A DNA stretch of 43,817 nucleotides from CAZAKZ01 sp964485695 (GCA_964485695.1 CAZAKZ010000034.1:1-43817), one strand, 5' to 3'; shown: positions 25,230 to 34,638, numbered from the stretch's first letter. Program-made: numbers and translations. The notes: generated by a model not told the origin, from the sequence alone.

Positions 25230-26326
25230 CGCCTCAGGCTCGGACCGTGACCGAGGATGCGACTGTCCAGCTTGCAGGTGCAGTTGGGACACTTCAGCTT
25301 GAAGGCGTCCCGACAGGCCCGCCGGTGTGCCTCTCCGAAGAGGATGTCCCGGAGGCGGCGCTCCTTTACGTTCCCCAGCTCGAAGGCGGTGTCGCAGATC
25401 TGGACCGTGCCGTCCGCGCCGATCCAGAGAATATCGTAGGCGTTGCACGGGATTCTTGCCGCCGGTCCCTCCATGAGCAGATCCGGAATCGCGCGGATCA
25501 TGGGCCGGGACTGGGGAAACCGGTCCGGATTCTGGTCCTTCAGGTCCAACAGGGCCGCGCCCACGGCCTCGGCGGCCGGCCGGTCACCGGGTGTGAACGG
25601 CAGCTCGCCGTCGGGGCCGTCATTGAAGAAGGGCAGGGAGTAGCTGATGAGGTTGACCTGGAAGAACATGGCGTAGCGCTCGGCGAAGCGCCAGGCCTCG
25701 TCCAGGGCCTCCAGGGTGCAGGTCGGCCGCATGAGGAGCCAGTTGAGCTGCATCTCCAGAGCGTCGCCGTAGCGCTCCCGGACGTAGTCGAGGCTCTTCA
25801 CGAGGCGCTCATAGCGGCCCGGCCGCTGCGTGTAGCCGTCGTATTTTTCATCCACGCCGTAGAATCCCACGGTGAGCCATTGCATGCCGGCTGCCACCAG
25901 GTCGTCGATCTTGTGCTCCAGCAGGAGGCCGTTGGTGTTGACGTAGGTGTCCATGCCGAGGTTCGTGGAGTGCTCCATCATTCTCGGCAGGTCCGGGTGC
26001 AGCAGCGGCTCGCCGCCGTAGAACCGGACCCGATTGACGCCGGCTTTCCTGGCGTCGTCCAGAACCTCGAGGGCCGTCTCTAGGGGCAGTTGCTCCCTGA
26101 CCATGTAGTCGCGTCCGTATCCGCACCCCTTGCACCGCAGGTTGCATGCGGCGGTCACGGCAATGGTCAGGTGGCGCGGCTGCGGCCGGATCAGGACCGG
26201 GAGGAACGTGGCCGTGGAGTGCTTCAGGCGTCTGAGGGCCCGGTCGGCCTCGCGCAGCACATTCCTGACTTTCGGGTAACGTTTCAGCAAGGGGCGCAGG
26301 AAGCGGATGACATGCGACGGATTCAC
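25199..26326 (-). CDS. Radical SAM/SPASM-like enzyme (paralogue B)
   Basis: The start is a GTG at 26326 with GAGGT 8 nt upstream; it places the motif Cys61-x3-Cys65-x2-Cys68 at the same residues as in paralogue A, which supports both starts. The 375-residue protein has FYGGEPLLHPDL, a TNGLLL segment and a C-terminal cysteine set (IPCNAYD, QICDTAF, CPNCTC) suited to an auxiliary SPASM-type Fe-S cluster. Similarity to paralogue A is high through most of the length (RPTC-x-LEA, QVNLISYSLPFF, RRLRDIL). It is convergent with the two GT4 genes. A role in tailoring a surface glycan, lipid or peptide is inferred from the context only. Confidence 0.87.
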   Translation of the reverse strand: MNPSHVIRFLRPLLKRYPKVRNVLREADRALRRLKHSTATFLPVLIRPQPRHLTIAVTAACNLRCKGCGYGRDYMVREQLPLETALEVLDDARKAGVNRVRFYGGEPLLHPDLPRMMEHSTNLGMDTYVNTNGLLLEHKIDDLVAAGMQWLTVGFYGVDEKYDGYTQRPGRYERLVKSLDYVRERYGDALEMQLNWLLMRPTCTLEALDEAWRFAERYAMFFQVNLISYSLPFFNDGPDGELPFTPGDRPAAEAVGAALLDLKDQNPDRFPQSRPMIRAIPDLLMEGPAARIPCNAYDILWIGADGTVQICDTAFELGNVKERRLRDILFGEAHRRACRDAFKLKCPNCTCKLDSRILGHGPSLRRYGGSSRASR

Positions 26327-26436
26327 GATTTCGGACCTCGAGTGTGTTGAAACTCTGAGTCTATCAGACGCAAGGTGGCGCCCGCAAGCTGGGTGGATTT
26401 GTCCGGTGGCGGGGGGGGGAGCCGGGCGGACCCAGC

Positions 26437-26470
26437 AAAAAAAAATGGCACCGGAGTGAATCCGATGCCA
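26437..26470 (-). terminator. Strong rho-independent terminator, minus strand
   Basis: On the minus strand, a 10-bp stem (26461-26470 paired with 26446-26455, one G-T wobble) closes a five-base loop and is followed by nine consecutive T (26437-26445). It lies about 255 bp after the kinase stop codon and 111 bp before the GTG of the radical SAM gene. Confidence 0.85.
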
Positions 26471-26618
26471 GGGCACCCGATGGATGATGATAGGTAAAAC
26501 GGGTCGATTGGGGTAGCGGAGGGTCCACCGGGTACCGCTATTACCTGACTTCCGGCCGAAGGTGCAGAAATCGTTTTGTCGGCATCGTTGAAATTCGGAC
26601 CCGGAAGTCGTTCTGTAC
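26471..26618 (-). other. Non-coding stretch between two terminators, possible small RNA
   Basis: The 398-bp gap 26327-26724 between the radical SAM gene and the kinase gene has no convincing protein gene. Its middle 148 bp lie between two minus-strand terminators. They contain an imperfect inverted repeat, GGTAGCGG with CCGCTATTACC (about 26513-26546 on the plus strand). A short transcript ending at the strong terminator at 26437-26470 is possible, but no clear promoter was found. Confidence 0.25.
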
Positions 26619-26619
26619 T

Positions 26620-26641
26620 AAAAGAAGGCCGTTTCCGGCCT
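26620..26641 (-). terminator. Rho-independent terminator after the protein kinase gene
   Basis: On the minus strand, AGGCCG and CGGCCT pair perfectly around a GAAA tetraloop (26626-26641) and are followed by TCTTTT. It lies about 85 bp after the stop codon of the kinase gene and probably ends the sigma factor-kinase transcript. Confidence 0.7.
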
Positions 26642-26724
26642 GGCTCCATACAGGGTCAAACAACGCGCAGGAATTGACAAAAAATCTCAAAAAAATGTTT
26701 TCCTGCCCCGTTTTCACCACTGGA

Positions 26725-29580
26725 TCACCGGCTGCGGCCCTCGATCTTCTTTCTGCAGGCCCGGATGCGCTCCTCGGCACGTTTCTTCAGTTTCGGGGAT
26801 TCCGGGGCGACTTCCTGGGCCCTCTCGAAACAGGTAACGGCTTTCTCCAGCAGGTTTTTCCGGACCAGGGCGTCGCCGAAATCCATCCAGACCTCGGCAC
26901 GGGTGGAAACGCGGTGGATCGATTCCCGGAAGGCCTTGACGGCGCCGTCGATGTCGCCCTTCTTTCGTAGCAGGATGCCGAGGTCGTAATAGGCTGTGGC
27001 TGCGCCGTCCACATCGCCTGCCTTGGCCAGTGCGCTGGCCAGGTTGCCGTGGGCCGGTATGAAGTCGGGATTGATGAGGATTGCTTCCCAGAAGGCCTTG
27101 ATGGCACCGTCCAGGTCTCCGCGGTGCTTTTTGAGGAGGCCGAGGTTGTTGTGGGCCTGCGGGTGGTCCGGTTTCAGACGGATCGCCTCCTGGTATTCCT
27201 GAAAAGCGCCTTCTATTTCCCCCTTCCGGGTGAGAACCACGCCCAGGTTGTAGTGGATGAGGCCGTTGTCCGGTTCGAGATCGAGGCCTTTCCGGAAGGC
27301 CTCGAGTGCCGCGTCGAGTTCATTTGTCCGCAGATGAATGAATCCAAGATTCACGTGGCCGCTGGCGGAATCGGGCTGGAGCCGGATTACTTCCCGGAAC
27401 GCCCCGGCGGCGCCCTCGTAGTCTTCCTTCTTCAGCAGCGCGATTGCAAGACTGCCCCACGCCATGACGCCTCGGGGGTGGATGGACGCGGCCGCGGTGA
27501 GGTAGCGAATTGCCTCGTCGAGGCGGGGCGGATCCTGGTGAACGTAGGAGAAATGCGCCAGTCCGATGTTGATGGAGTAGTCGTCGGGATACTGCTGCCA
27601 AGCGAGGCGTAATAGGATCAGAGCCTCCTCCACTGCACCCCGGTGACCGAGGGTCCAGGCCAGCACGTAGAGGGCTTTCGGAGGGAGGGAACGCGTCTTC
27701 TTGGAGGCGACCAGCGTCTTCAGCCGCTCGGGGTCCTTTGCGAGGAGTGCATCGCGAAGCTGCATCCGCCAGGGATCGGGATTCACCGTGTTTGCGATGT
27801 GGATCAGGCGTTTCCAGAAGACGACCCGTTCAGGATGCCGGCGTGATCCGGCGTCAGCCCATGTTTCCAGGGTTGCCACGAGGTCCTCTGATATGTCGCT
27901 GTCGCGGATCCTCGATGCCGCCTCGTCCGGGGACAGGGTCTCGAGATCGAGGCCGAATTTACCGAATGCCGCTTCCAGAGCGGTGCACTTTCTGGACGAG
28001 TCATGGTGCTCGGCGTAGTCGATGTCGATCTCCTCGAGCCACTGGATCATGCGGCGGTTCGCCTTGGCAGCGGTCTCCTCGTTCGTGACGGCTTCCAGGA
28101 GCTCTCGGGCGCGCCTCCGGGTCTCCTCGTCCACGTCGTCCGACCGGGCCAGGGCCGTGGCGTTTTTCGCAGCAGCCAGGGCACGGGTCCATTGCTGGAG
28201 ATCGTCACCGGAGGTGGCCCGGGCCTGGCCGTGGAGAAACGCGGCGCTGTCGATAGCCTTGTTCACCGTGCGCAGGGAAGCTTCTCGCCGAGAGATCCGG
28301 TCCGTCTGGATCCACAGGTAGCCTCCCACAGCCAGGAGCATCGCGAAGATGATGGCCGCTCCGAGGGCCACTGTGAGGCGCCGCGCCCGCCGCTCCTCGG
28401 CGGCCCGGGCCCGGGCTTCGGCCTCGGCCACTTCGGCCGCGCGCATTCGTCGCTCCACCGAGGCCAGATAGGTGGACACCGCCTCGAGCACCGCGCCCGC
28501 ATTCCGCGGACGCTGGTCGCGGTCCGGTGCCAGGCATGCCAGGGTAAGGTTCACGAGATCCGGATCGGCACCGCAATCGTCCAGCCTACGCATGGCGTCC
28601 TCGAGGCGTGCCTCTCCGGCCATGAGACGGACTTCCCTCGAGGTCTTTCCGACGTAGGGAGGGCTTCCGGTCAGGATTTCACACAGGATGGCGCCGAGAG
28701 CAAAAGTGTCGGTGCGCTCATCCACCCGGTCCACCTCGCCTCGTGCCTGCTCCGGGGCCATGTACGCCGGTGTGCCCATGACCGAGCCGGACTCCGAATG
28801 CTGCCGGTACCTTCGTGTTGCAGAGATCGTGGCCGTTTCCGCCCCGGTTTCGTCGTTTTCTCTCTCATCGGATCCGCCCAGGACCTTGGCCAGGCCCCAG
28901 TCCATCACCTGCACCTCTCCGAAGGTCCCGACCATGATGTTCAGCGGCTTCACGTCGCGGTGGATCACGCCCTTGTCGTGGGCATAGGCGAGGGTCTCAC
29001 ACAACTTCTCGAAGATGACGAGGAACCGGCGCCGATCCTGGCCGTTGTCCTTCCGGTCGGCGAGCAGAGCGGCAAGGGTTTCCCCCTGAACGAGCTTCAT
29101 GGTGAAGAAGGGCCGGCCACCGGAGCGCTGTTCCAGTGCGTGAACGGGTACGACTCCCGGGTGCTGGAGCTGACCGGCGATTCGTGCCTCCTCGTAGAAC
29201 CGGCGTACCAGCGCGGAATTGGTGAGGTGCCTTTTCTGGAGAACCTTGAGGGCGACTTCCCGGTCGAGGTCCCTATCCCGGGCCCTCACCACGACTCCGA
29301 TGCCCCCGCGGGCGATGCGGCCGAGAATTCGATACCGTGACTGGAGAGGGCCGCGTTCAGGCGATTCGAGGGAGGAGGCGTCGCTCCGGGGGCCACCGCG
29401 AGAGGCCTTGAGGTCCGGAGGAGAATCCGGGTCGAGGATTTCCTGGATGACGGCTGGAATGTCCTCGAATTCCCGGGTATCCGGACCCGGTCCGAACGCG
29501 GCGCTTACCACCGATTCAAAGGGATCCCGCTGGCGATCCTCGGATTTCGTTGTCGGATCAGATGGAGGTTCGGACATCAT
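26725..29580 (-). CDS. Transmembrane Ser/Thr protein kinase with C-terminal TPR repeats
   Basis: The 951-residue protein has an N-terminal kinase domain (about 83-375): glycine loop GRIARGGIG (87-95), Lys112 in VALKVL, catalytic loop HRDVKPLN (Asp209), Asp227 in DWG replacing DFG, and APE (275-277). An Arg/Glu/Ala-rich helix precedes a single membrane helix (about 402-424). A helical middle region follows, then about eight TPR motifs (about 640-940, recurrent pattern A-x-x-x-[FY]-x-x-x-[IL]-x-L-x-P-D). All catalytic residues are present, so it should be active. The TPR part would lie outside the cytoplasm and could sense partners. Its gene starts 80 bp after an ECF sigma factor gene, a common planctomycete pairing. 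Confidence 0.9.
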   Translation of the reverse strand: MMSEPPSDPTTKSEDRQRDPFESVVSAAFGPGPDTREFEDIPAVIQEILDPDSPPDLKASRGGPRSDASSLESPERGPLQSRYRILGRIARGGIGVVVRARDRDLDREVALKVLQKRHLTNSALVRRFYEEARIAGQLQHPGVVPVHALEQRSGGRPFFTMKLVQGETLAALLADRKDNGQDRRRFLVIFEKLCETLAYAHDKGVIHRDVKPLNIMVGTFGEVQVMDWGLAKVLGGSDERENDETGAETATISATRRYRQHSESGSVMGTPAYMAPEQARGEVDRVDERTDTFALGAILCEILTGSPPYVGKTSREVRLMAGEARLEDAMRRLDDCGADPDLVNLTLACLAPDRDQRPRNAGAVLEAVSTYLASVERRMRAAEVAEAEARARAAEERRARRLTVALGAAIIFAMLLAVGGYLWIQTDRISRREASLRTVNKAIDSAAFLHGQARATSGDDLQQWTRALAAAKNATALARSDDVDEETRRRARELLEAVTNEETAAKANRRMIQWLEEIDIDYAEHHDSSRKCTALEAAFGKFGLDLETLSPDEAASRIRDSDISEDLVATLETWADAGSRRHPERVVFWKRLIHIANTVNPDPWRMQLRDALLAKDPERLKTLVASKKTRSLPPKALYVLAWTLGHRGAVEEALILLRLAWQQYPDDYSINIGLAHFSYVHQDPPRLDEAIRYLTAAASIHPRGVMAWGSLAIALLKKEDYEGAAGAFREVIRLQPDSASGHVNLGFIHLRTNELDAALEAFRKGLDLEPDNGLIHYNLGVVLTRKGEIEGAFQEYQEAIRLKPDHPQAHNNLGLLKKHRGDLDGAIKAFWEAILINPDFIPAHGNLASALAKAGDVDGAATAYYDLGILLRKKGDIDGAVKAFRESIHRVSTRAEVWMDFGDALVRKNLLEKAVTCFERAQEVAPESPKLKKRAEERIRACRKKIEGRSR

Positions 29581-29660
29581 CGTATCTCTGCAGTAGATCG
29601 TCTTTCAATCCTGGGTCCATCTTCTGGGGTGGATTCACGAAAAAAATCTCCGACTCGCGA

Positions 29661-30344
29661 TCACTGGAACATCCTGACGAGAAGATTGAACTCGTGCTCG
29701 GCCTCGGCGGGTGAGTCGGGGCAATGGAACGCGATGACGTCACGCAGGACTCCCTTGAACGTCTTGAGCGCCCTGTCGAATTCCCGGTAGACCTTCTGGG
29801 GATCCATGTCCAGCCGTCTGGCGGTATCGCGTAGGGTCAGACCTTCGTAGAATCGAAAGTGCAGGAGCTGGACGCGTTTCTTGGCCACTTCGCCCTCTTT
29901 CATGGCCGCTAGGCCCATGCGCACGGTGGCCTCCCTCAGGATGGAACGAGCCCATGCCCTGTCAAAGACCTGGGACAGACGGTCACCGGCCCCCTCGACT
30001 TCGTCGAAATCGAACTCCGTGACGGGCTGGGACTCGCGAGTCCGGGTTTTCCGGCTTTCGATCCTGAGGGCCACGTTTCGGACGACCCCGTAGAAGAACG
30101 CCCGAAAGCTGCCCTTGCTGATCTCGTCGTGGCGCTCCAGAACCCCTCCCTGCTTGAAGCACTCGACAAAGACTTCCTGGACCGCATCGTCCAGGGATCC
30201 GATGAACGGAGAGGATTTCCACCGCTCGCCAAGATAGGCGCGGACCGCGGGACCGTACCATCCGGCGAAGGCTTCACGATCTTTCTCGACCCCGCCGGCG
30301 GCAGCCTGGATCATCGTCCAGCACGTGGAATCCTGGTGTTTCAT
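29661..30344 (-). CDS. ECF-type RNA polymerase sigma factor
   Basis: The 227-residue protein fits the extracytoplasmic-function sigma factor layout. A region-2 helix set (about 22-100) contains LDDAVQEVFVECFKQG and FRAFFYGVVRNVALR, followed by a variable acidic linker (about 101-130). Region 4 (about 150-205) contains LLHFRFYEGLTLRDTARRLD, the helix-turn-helix. Such factors direct transcription of a regulon, often in partnership with a kinase gene. Here the downstream gene encodes a transmembrane Ser/Thr kinase, which could control it by phosphorylation. No anti-sigma gene is adjacent. The ATG has only a weak purine-rich stretch upstream (AAAAGAAC). Confidence 0.85.
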   Translation of the reverse strand: MKHQDSTCWTMIQAAAGGVEKDREAFAGWYGPAVRAYLGERWKSSPFIGSLDDAVQEVFVECFKQGGVLERHDEISKGSFRAFFYGVVRNVALRIESRKTRTRESQPVTEFDFDEVEGAGDRLSQVFDRAWARSILREATVRMGLAAMKEGEVAKKRVQLLHFRFYEGLTLRDTARRLDMDPQKVYREFDRALKTFKGVLRDVIAFHCPDSPAEAEHEFNLLVRMFQ

Positions 30345-30428
30345 GTTCTTTTCATGGTAACAAACCTCTGAAAGACAGGAAACCGGAACCAGGCGACTTC
30401 CGTCCGTCCTGGAGGCAGGACCGGCATC

Positions 30429-32762
30429 TCATACAGCGGGAGCGGACCTGCGAAAAAACGCAAGTGCGGCCAGGCAGAGGAGGCCCAGGATGGAGAGGGC
30501 GGTGCCCATCCTGAAGCTCCGGGGAGCGTAGGTGAAGTGGACCTCGCGGGTGTCCTTCGGGATCCGGACGGCGCGGCCCCCCAGGTTGGCCGGGTGGATT
30601 TCGGCCTCCCGGCCGTCCACGCTGGCACTCCAACCCGGATCGTACGTGTCCCCGAGGAAGAGCCAGCAGTCCCGTGGAGCGGTCACCTCGAGACGGACGG
30701 CGTCGGGCGGGGCGTCGAGGAACCGGACGGTGCCGGCCGGTGCCGCGCCGGGAGTTCCCCGGTGGGCGGGAGGATCGTCGAGTCCGCAGGGAAGAAGCAC
30801 CTGGCGCCGCGGATCGAAGCCCGGCCGGGCGAGGCGTGCGGCCACGGCCCGGCGTGCGGCGATCCCGTCCGGGGCCCGCACCTGCACGGCTTCAGGAACC
30901 AGGAAGGCGCGGGGCAGGGCCCGGGTGTTCCGGAAGAGGTGCAGGTCCATGGCCTGGCCCGTGCCGAGGTAGACGTCCGGGTCCCCGGGGAAGACGGCGA
31001 CACGCTCCAGGCCGGGATGGTGTTCGAGCGCCCCGAACGGCGTCAGGATGTAGCGGACGTTGTAGAGGGAGGCCGCGGCCATGCAGGGCGGAATGCCCCT
31101 CTGCAGGTCCGGTGCGTGAAAAGCTTCCAGGACCTGAAGCGCCTCATCGGGGTGGAGCGGGTGGTAGAAGTTCAGGCTGTCGAGGCCGTGGAGGAGGTTC
31201 AGGTCGGGGTAGACCATGTCCCGGGCGATGTCGTAGGGCGACAGGTCGCCCTTCCAGCCCCGGGCCCGGTGATAGGCGTTCAGGAACACGAAGTGCTGCC
31301 GGTCGAAGCAGGCGATGCGGAACGGTTCGCCGCGGTCGGCCTCCTCCCGGCGGATGCGTTCCACCGTGCCCGGCGTACGGGTCCAGCGCTCGGCTTCCAC
31401 CGTGGGGTTGTGATCGCCGAAGGCGAAGTGGAGATCGAGGGTGCAGAGGGCCAGGATCCCGGCTGTGAAAGCGGCGGGGATCCAGGTGCGTCCCTTTTCC
31501 CCGAGCCGCCGGAGGCCGCACGTGAGGCCGAGGCCCGCGAGCACGGCGAGGAAGAGGTCGACGTGGAGGAGGAAGCGATCGTGGAACCTGAACATGTCGA
31601 AGCCCGGGAGCGCGGCGTAGAGGACATTCACCAGGCCGCCGTGCTTTCCCAGGACGAGGATAAGAGCCATGGCCGTCCCGCCGGCCAGGAGCCACGTCCG
31701 CGGGTTCCGGTAGCCGAGGAAGAGGGCGGCCAGGGCCAGGCAGAGCGGGAGGATCCCCACGTAGCCCGAGATCTCCCAGAAGAAGTTCCGGGTGCCCTCG
31801 GCGGGCTTGAATCCCTGGAGCCGCTGCGGGGTCTGCTTTGAACCGGCATCGGGGTGCGGCACCGGCTCCAGCATCCCCGGATCTCCGAAGTGCTTCGGCA
31901 GGAGAAAGGTGAGGAGATACGCGGGCACGTAGTCCCATTCCGTGGCCTCCTCGTAGGTGAGGCCGCCCTTCCGCGGCCCTTGCTGGGCGAGGTCCAGGGT
32001 GGGCAGAATCTGGGCCGAGGCCGTGAGAATGCCGAGGGCCACGGCGGCTCCGGCACCCGCCGCGAATCTCAGCGCCCGGGCTGGACCCCGATGCCACGCC
32101 CCCAGGAAGAGGAACAGGGAATACGCCGCGGCCGCGAGGAGGTTGTAGTAGGCGATCTGCGGGTGCCCGGCCAGGAACATGACGCCCGTCACGAGGCCCA
32201 CGGCGGCGAGGATTCTCCGGCGGCCGTGCGCCGCGTATCGCTCCAGGAGCAGGAGCAGGAGCGGCAGCCACGCGGCGGCGGCGGTCATGTTGATGTGCTT
32301 GAGGTGGGTGATCAGGAAACCGCTGAAGGCGAACACCAGGGCCGCTACCAGACTCCCGCCGCGGCTCGCCCCCACCTGGCGCGCGAACATGGCGGCGAAC
32401 GCACCCGCCAGCAGGCCGTGGAGGAGGATGCCCCAGTTGAAGGCCAGAGGCAGGGGCAGCAGCCCGAAGAGGAGGAGATTCAAGGGATACAAGGCGCCCA
32501 CCTGCCCCTCGGCGTGAAGAGGAAGACCGGTACCGACGTGGGGGCACCATAGCGGCAGCCGCCCCTCGCTGAGGCCGGCGGCATAGAAGTGCTTCAGGGG
32601 GTAGTGGAGGTGCCATATGTCGGACCGGGAGAGGTCGTGGGTGAAGAAGAGGCGGGTGCCCAGGGCGATGTCGAGGCCGTGGAACAGAACTGCGGCTGCG
32701 GCCGTCAGGGCCAGGGCGACGAGGCCCGTGCGCATGAGATCCGAAGAGGGAGGGGGCTTCAT
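30429..32762 (-). CDS. YfhO-family multi-pass membrane protein
   Basis: The 777-residue protein has about 12 hydrophobic helices (to about residue 470). The first outer loop contains DLSRSDIWHLHYPLKHF and LPLWCPHVGTGLPLHAEGQ-x-GALYP, a pattern I associate with YfhO-like GT-C proteins. A soluble C-terminal domain (about 480-745) contains a beta-sandwich with YDPGWSASVDG and R-A-V-x-I-P before a last helix (about 750-770). YfhO in Gram-positive bacteria is linked to glycosylation of teichoic acids; here a transferase acting on an extracytoplasmic glycan is inferred. The gene is divergent from the FG-GAP protein gene. No good Shine-Dalgarno precedes the ATG, and an in-frame ATG at codon 10 is possible. 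Confidence 0.8.
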   Translation of the reverse strand: MKPPPSSDLMRTGLVALALTAAAAVLFHGLDIALGTRLFFTHDLSRSDIWHLHYPLKHFYAAGLSEGRLPLWCPHVGTGLPLHAEGQVGALYPLNLLLFGLLPLPLAFNWGILLHGLLAGAFAAMFARQVGASRGGSLVAALVFAFSGFLITHLKHINMTAAAAWLPLLLLLLERYAAHGRRRILAAVGLVTGVMFLAGHPQIAYYNLLAAAAYSLFLFLGAWHRGPARALRFAAGAGAAVALGILTASAQILPTLDLAQQGPRKGGLTYEEATEWDYVPAYLLTFLLPKHFGDPGMLEPVPHPDAGSKQTPQRLQGFKPAEGTRNFFWEISGYVGILPLCLALAALFLGYRNPRTWLLAGGTAMALILVLGKHGGLVNVLYAALPGFDMFRFHDRFLLHVDLFLAVLAGLGLTCGLRRLGEKGRTWIPAAFTAGILALCTLDLHFAFGDHNPTVEAERWTRTPGTVERIRREEADRGEPFRIACFDRQHFVFLNAYHRARGWKGDLSPYDIARDMVYPDLNLLHGLDSLNFYHPLHPDEALQVLEAFHAPDLQRGIPPCMAAASLYNVRYILTPFGALEHHPGLERVAVFPGDPDVYLGTGQAMDLHLFRNTRALPRAFLVPEAVQVRAPDGIAARRAVAARLARPGFDPRRQVLLPCGLDDPPAHRGTPGAAPAGTVRFLDAPPDAVRLEVTAPRDCWLFLGDTYDPGWSASVDGREAEIHPANLGGRAVRIPKDTREVHFTYAPRSFRMGTALSILGLLCLAALAFFRRSAPAV

Positions 32763-32815
32763 GGGGCGTCATTCTGGCAGAAGGGCGGGGGAAGGACAAC
32801 AGTCAGGCGTCCGAC

Positions 32816-32845
32816 TTGATTTCCCGGGCTCTCACCGGATAGAAT
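32816..32845 (+). promoter_or_regulatory. Predicted promoter of the FG-GAP protein gene
   Basis: TTGATT (32816-32821) and TAGAAT (32840-32845, 5 of 6 matches) are separated by 18 nt, giving a leader of about 35 nt with AGGAGGT 7 nt before the ATG at 32886. Confidence 0.55.
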
Positions 32846-32885
32846 GACTCGTGGACACTTTCACCCGGAGCAGGAGGTCGCCGCC

Positions 32886-34631
32886 ATGGTTCGAACATTC
32901 ATCCTCGCGTCCGTGATCCTCGTCTTCCTCGCCGCCGGCAGAGGAGCCCAGACCGGGATTCCGTACGACCGATCCCCCGGATATGAGAGCGACAGGTCCG
33001 GCCGCACTACCGGCGGTATCTTCGCTGACATCAACAAGGACAGCTGGCCCGATCTGGTCGTCGCCAACGGCAACGACATGCAGCGCCAGAACGTGGTCGT
33101 CTACTTCAACAGGCGCGACGGCACCTTTCCCGTGAATCCGGACTGGAAGTCGGCCGACATCGACTACCACGGGCACCTGGACGCGGGCGACGTCAACGGG
33201 GACGGCTGGCTCGACGTGGTGGTGGCCACCTTCCTCGGTCCCAGGAGGTTCGGCGATCCGGGCATGGCCAAGCTCTACCTCGGCGACGGCAAAGGATCCC
33301 TGGGCACGACCCCGGCCTGGACCTCTTCCGACCGGTTCTTCACCTTCAGCGTGGCGCTGGGCGACGTGAACGGCGACGGTGTTATGGACCTGGCCGTGGC
33401 CACGGGGGAGCCGTACTACGATCCTCCGGATTACGACCGGGTCTACCTGGGTAAGGGCGGAACGTTCTCGGCGCTGCCGGACTGGAAGTCGGCCTTGAAG
33501 ACCCACACTCTGGACGTGGCCTGGTGCGACTTCGATCGGGATGGTGACATGGATCTGGCCTTTGTGGGGGCCAAGGGACCGAACCTTCTCTATGCCAACC
33601 AGGGCGGCGTGCTGCCCACCTCCCCGACCTGGACCTCCACCGACGGAGGCAGCAACCACAACGGCAACACCTGCGCGTTTGCGGACGTGGACGGCGACGG
33701 CAGGCTGGACCTGGCCGTGTCCGACAACAGCCAGCTCCGGGGCAAGGGAACCTTCCGGATCTACCGCAACCTGGGCACCACCTTCACCACCACGCCCTGG
33801 TGGGAGTCACTGAGGTTCCACAGCGGCTACACCTCGGCCGTGCACTTCCTGGACTTCGACCTGGACGGCGACATGGACCTCGTGGGCGGCGGCTGGTGGA
33901 CCCAGACCTCCTGGTACGTGAACGCCGCCGGCGTCCTGCCCACCTCGCCCACCTGGGAGACCTCGGGCACCAGCGTGGTGGAGGCGATCTTCTTCGCCGA
34001 CGTGAACCGCGACGGGCTGCGCACCGTGACGGGCGAGGCCAAGACCGTGGGCGGCGGCCGGAAGCTCTTTCACTTCGCAAGAACCCCGGTCCAGAACCTC
34101 CTCCAGGTGAAGGCGGACGGCCGGACTCTGACACCCGGCGACTACGCCCTCCACTTGGGCGGGGGCTGGATCAGTCTGAAGAAGGCTCCGGCCACTTCCC
34201 TGACCCTGGATTACGTCTACACGGAGGCGGCCGACAAGGGCGTGACGAACTGGGACTCCTCCAAGGGCAACTACGTGTTCCTGCGCAAGGCGCTGGTCGA
34301 GGTCACGGTGACGCCGCCCTCGAAGACCACGTTCAAGGCCGGGGAGGTGATCCGCTGGACCGACAGCTTCCAGAACACGGCTCTGAACTCCCAGTATGCC
34401 CTCTACCGGTCCTTCCTGGACCTGCCGGGGCCGTACGGCACCCTGCCTCTGCTTTTCGGCGCGGCCTACGTGCCGGGAGGGTGGGGCACGCCCCTTCCCC
34501 TGGCACTGCCCATTCCCAGCCCCTTCCCCTCGCAGCTCCTCGGCAGGTACACCTACCGGGCGGAGCTCCTGGGGCCGGACCACAAGACGGTGATGTCCAA
34601 GGCGAATTTTACGTTCGACATCGTCCCCTAG
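32886..34631 (+). CDS. Secreted FG-GAP/VCBS repeat protein (integrin-alpha-like propeller)
   Basis: The start at 32886 is fixed by AGGAGGT 7 nt upstream and by the signal peptide that then begins the protein (residues 1-21, ending GRGAQ). The 581-residue product has about seven repeats with the Ca-binding pattern D-x-[ND]-x-D-G-x-x-D-[LV] (DVNGDGWLDVVVA, DVNGDGVMDLAVA, DFDRDGDMDLAF, DVDGDGRLDLAV, DFDLDGDMDLVG, DVNRDG), spanning about 40-385. This indicates a seven-bladed beta-propeller. The C-terminal third is beta-rich, with a terminal domain about 100 residues long. A role in adhesion or binding at the cell surface is inferred. It converges on the DASS transporter gene 7 bp away. Confidence 0.85.
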   Translation: MVRTFILASVILVFLAAGRGAQTGIPYDRSPGYESDRSGRTTGGIFADINKDSWPDLVVANGNDMQRQNVVVYFNRRDGTFPVNPDWKSADIDYHGHLDAGDVNGDGWLDVVVATFLGPRRFGDPGMAKLYLGDGKGSLGTTPAWTSSDRFFTFSVALGDVNGDGVMDLAVATGEPYYDPPDYDRVYLGKGGTFSALPDWKSALKTHTLDVAWCDFDRDGDMDLAFVGAKGPNLLYANQGGVLPTSPTWTSTDGGSNHNGNTCAFADVDGDGRLDLAVSDNSQLRGKGTFRIYRNLGTTFTTTPWWESLRFHSGYTSAVHFLDFDLDGDMDLVGGGWWTQTSWYVNAAGVLPTSPTWETSGTSVVEAIFFADVNRDGLRTVTGEAKTVGGGRKLFHFARTPVQNLLQVKADGRTLTPGDYALHLGGGWISLKKAPATSLTLDYVYTEAADKGVTNWDSSKGNYVFLRKALVEVTVTPPSKTTFKAGEVIRWTDSFQNTALNSQYALYRSFLDLPGPYGTLPLLFGAAYVPGGWGTPLPLALPIPSPFPSQLLGRYTYRAELLGPDHKTVMSKANFTFDIVP

Positions 34632-34638
34632 CGGGCTG

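Noticed and set aside
23807..26083. 758-codon plus-strand frame across GT4 and radical SAM genes
   Set aside because: Its translation is Arg/Gly/Pro-rich with no domain and overlaps three well-supported genes. Its start lies inside a GT4 motif.
26323..26649. 108-codon minus-strand frame between kinase and radical SAM genes
   Set aside because: It crosses both terminator hairpins and reads through the nine-T tract; no Shine-Dalgarno or domain supports it.
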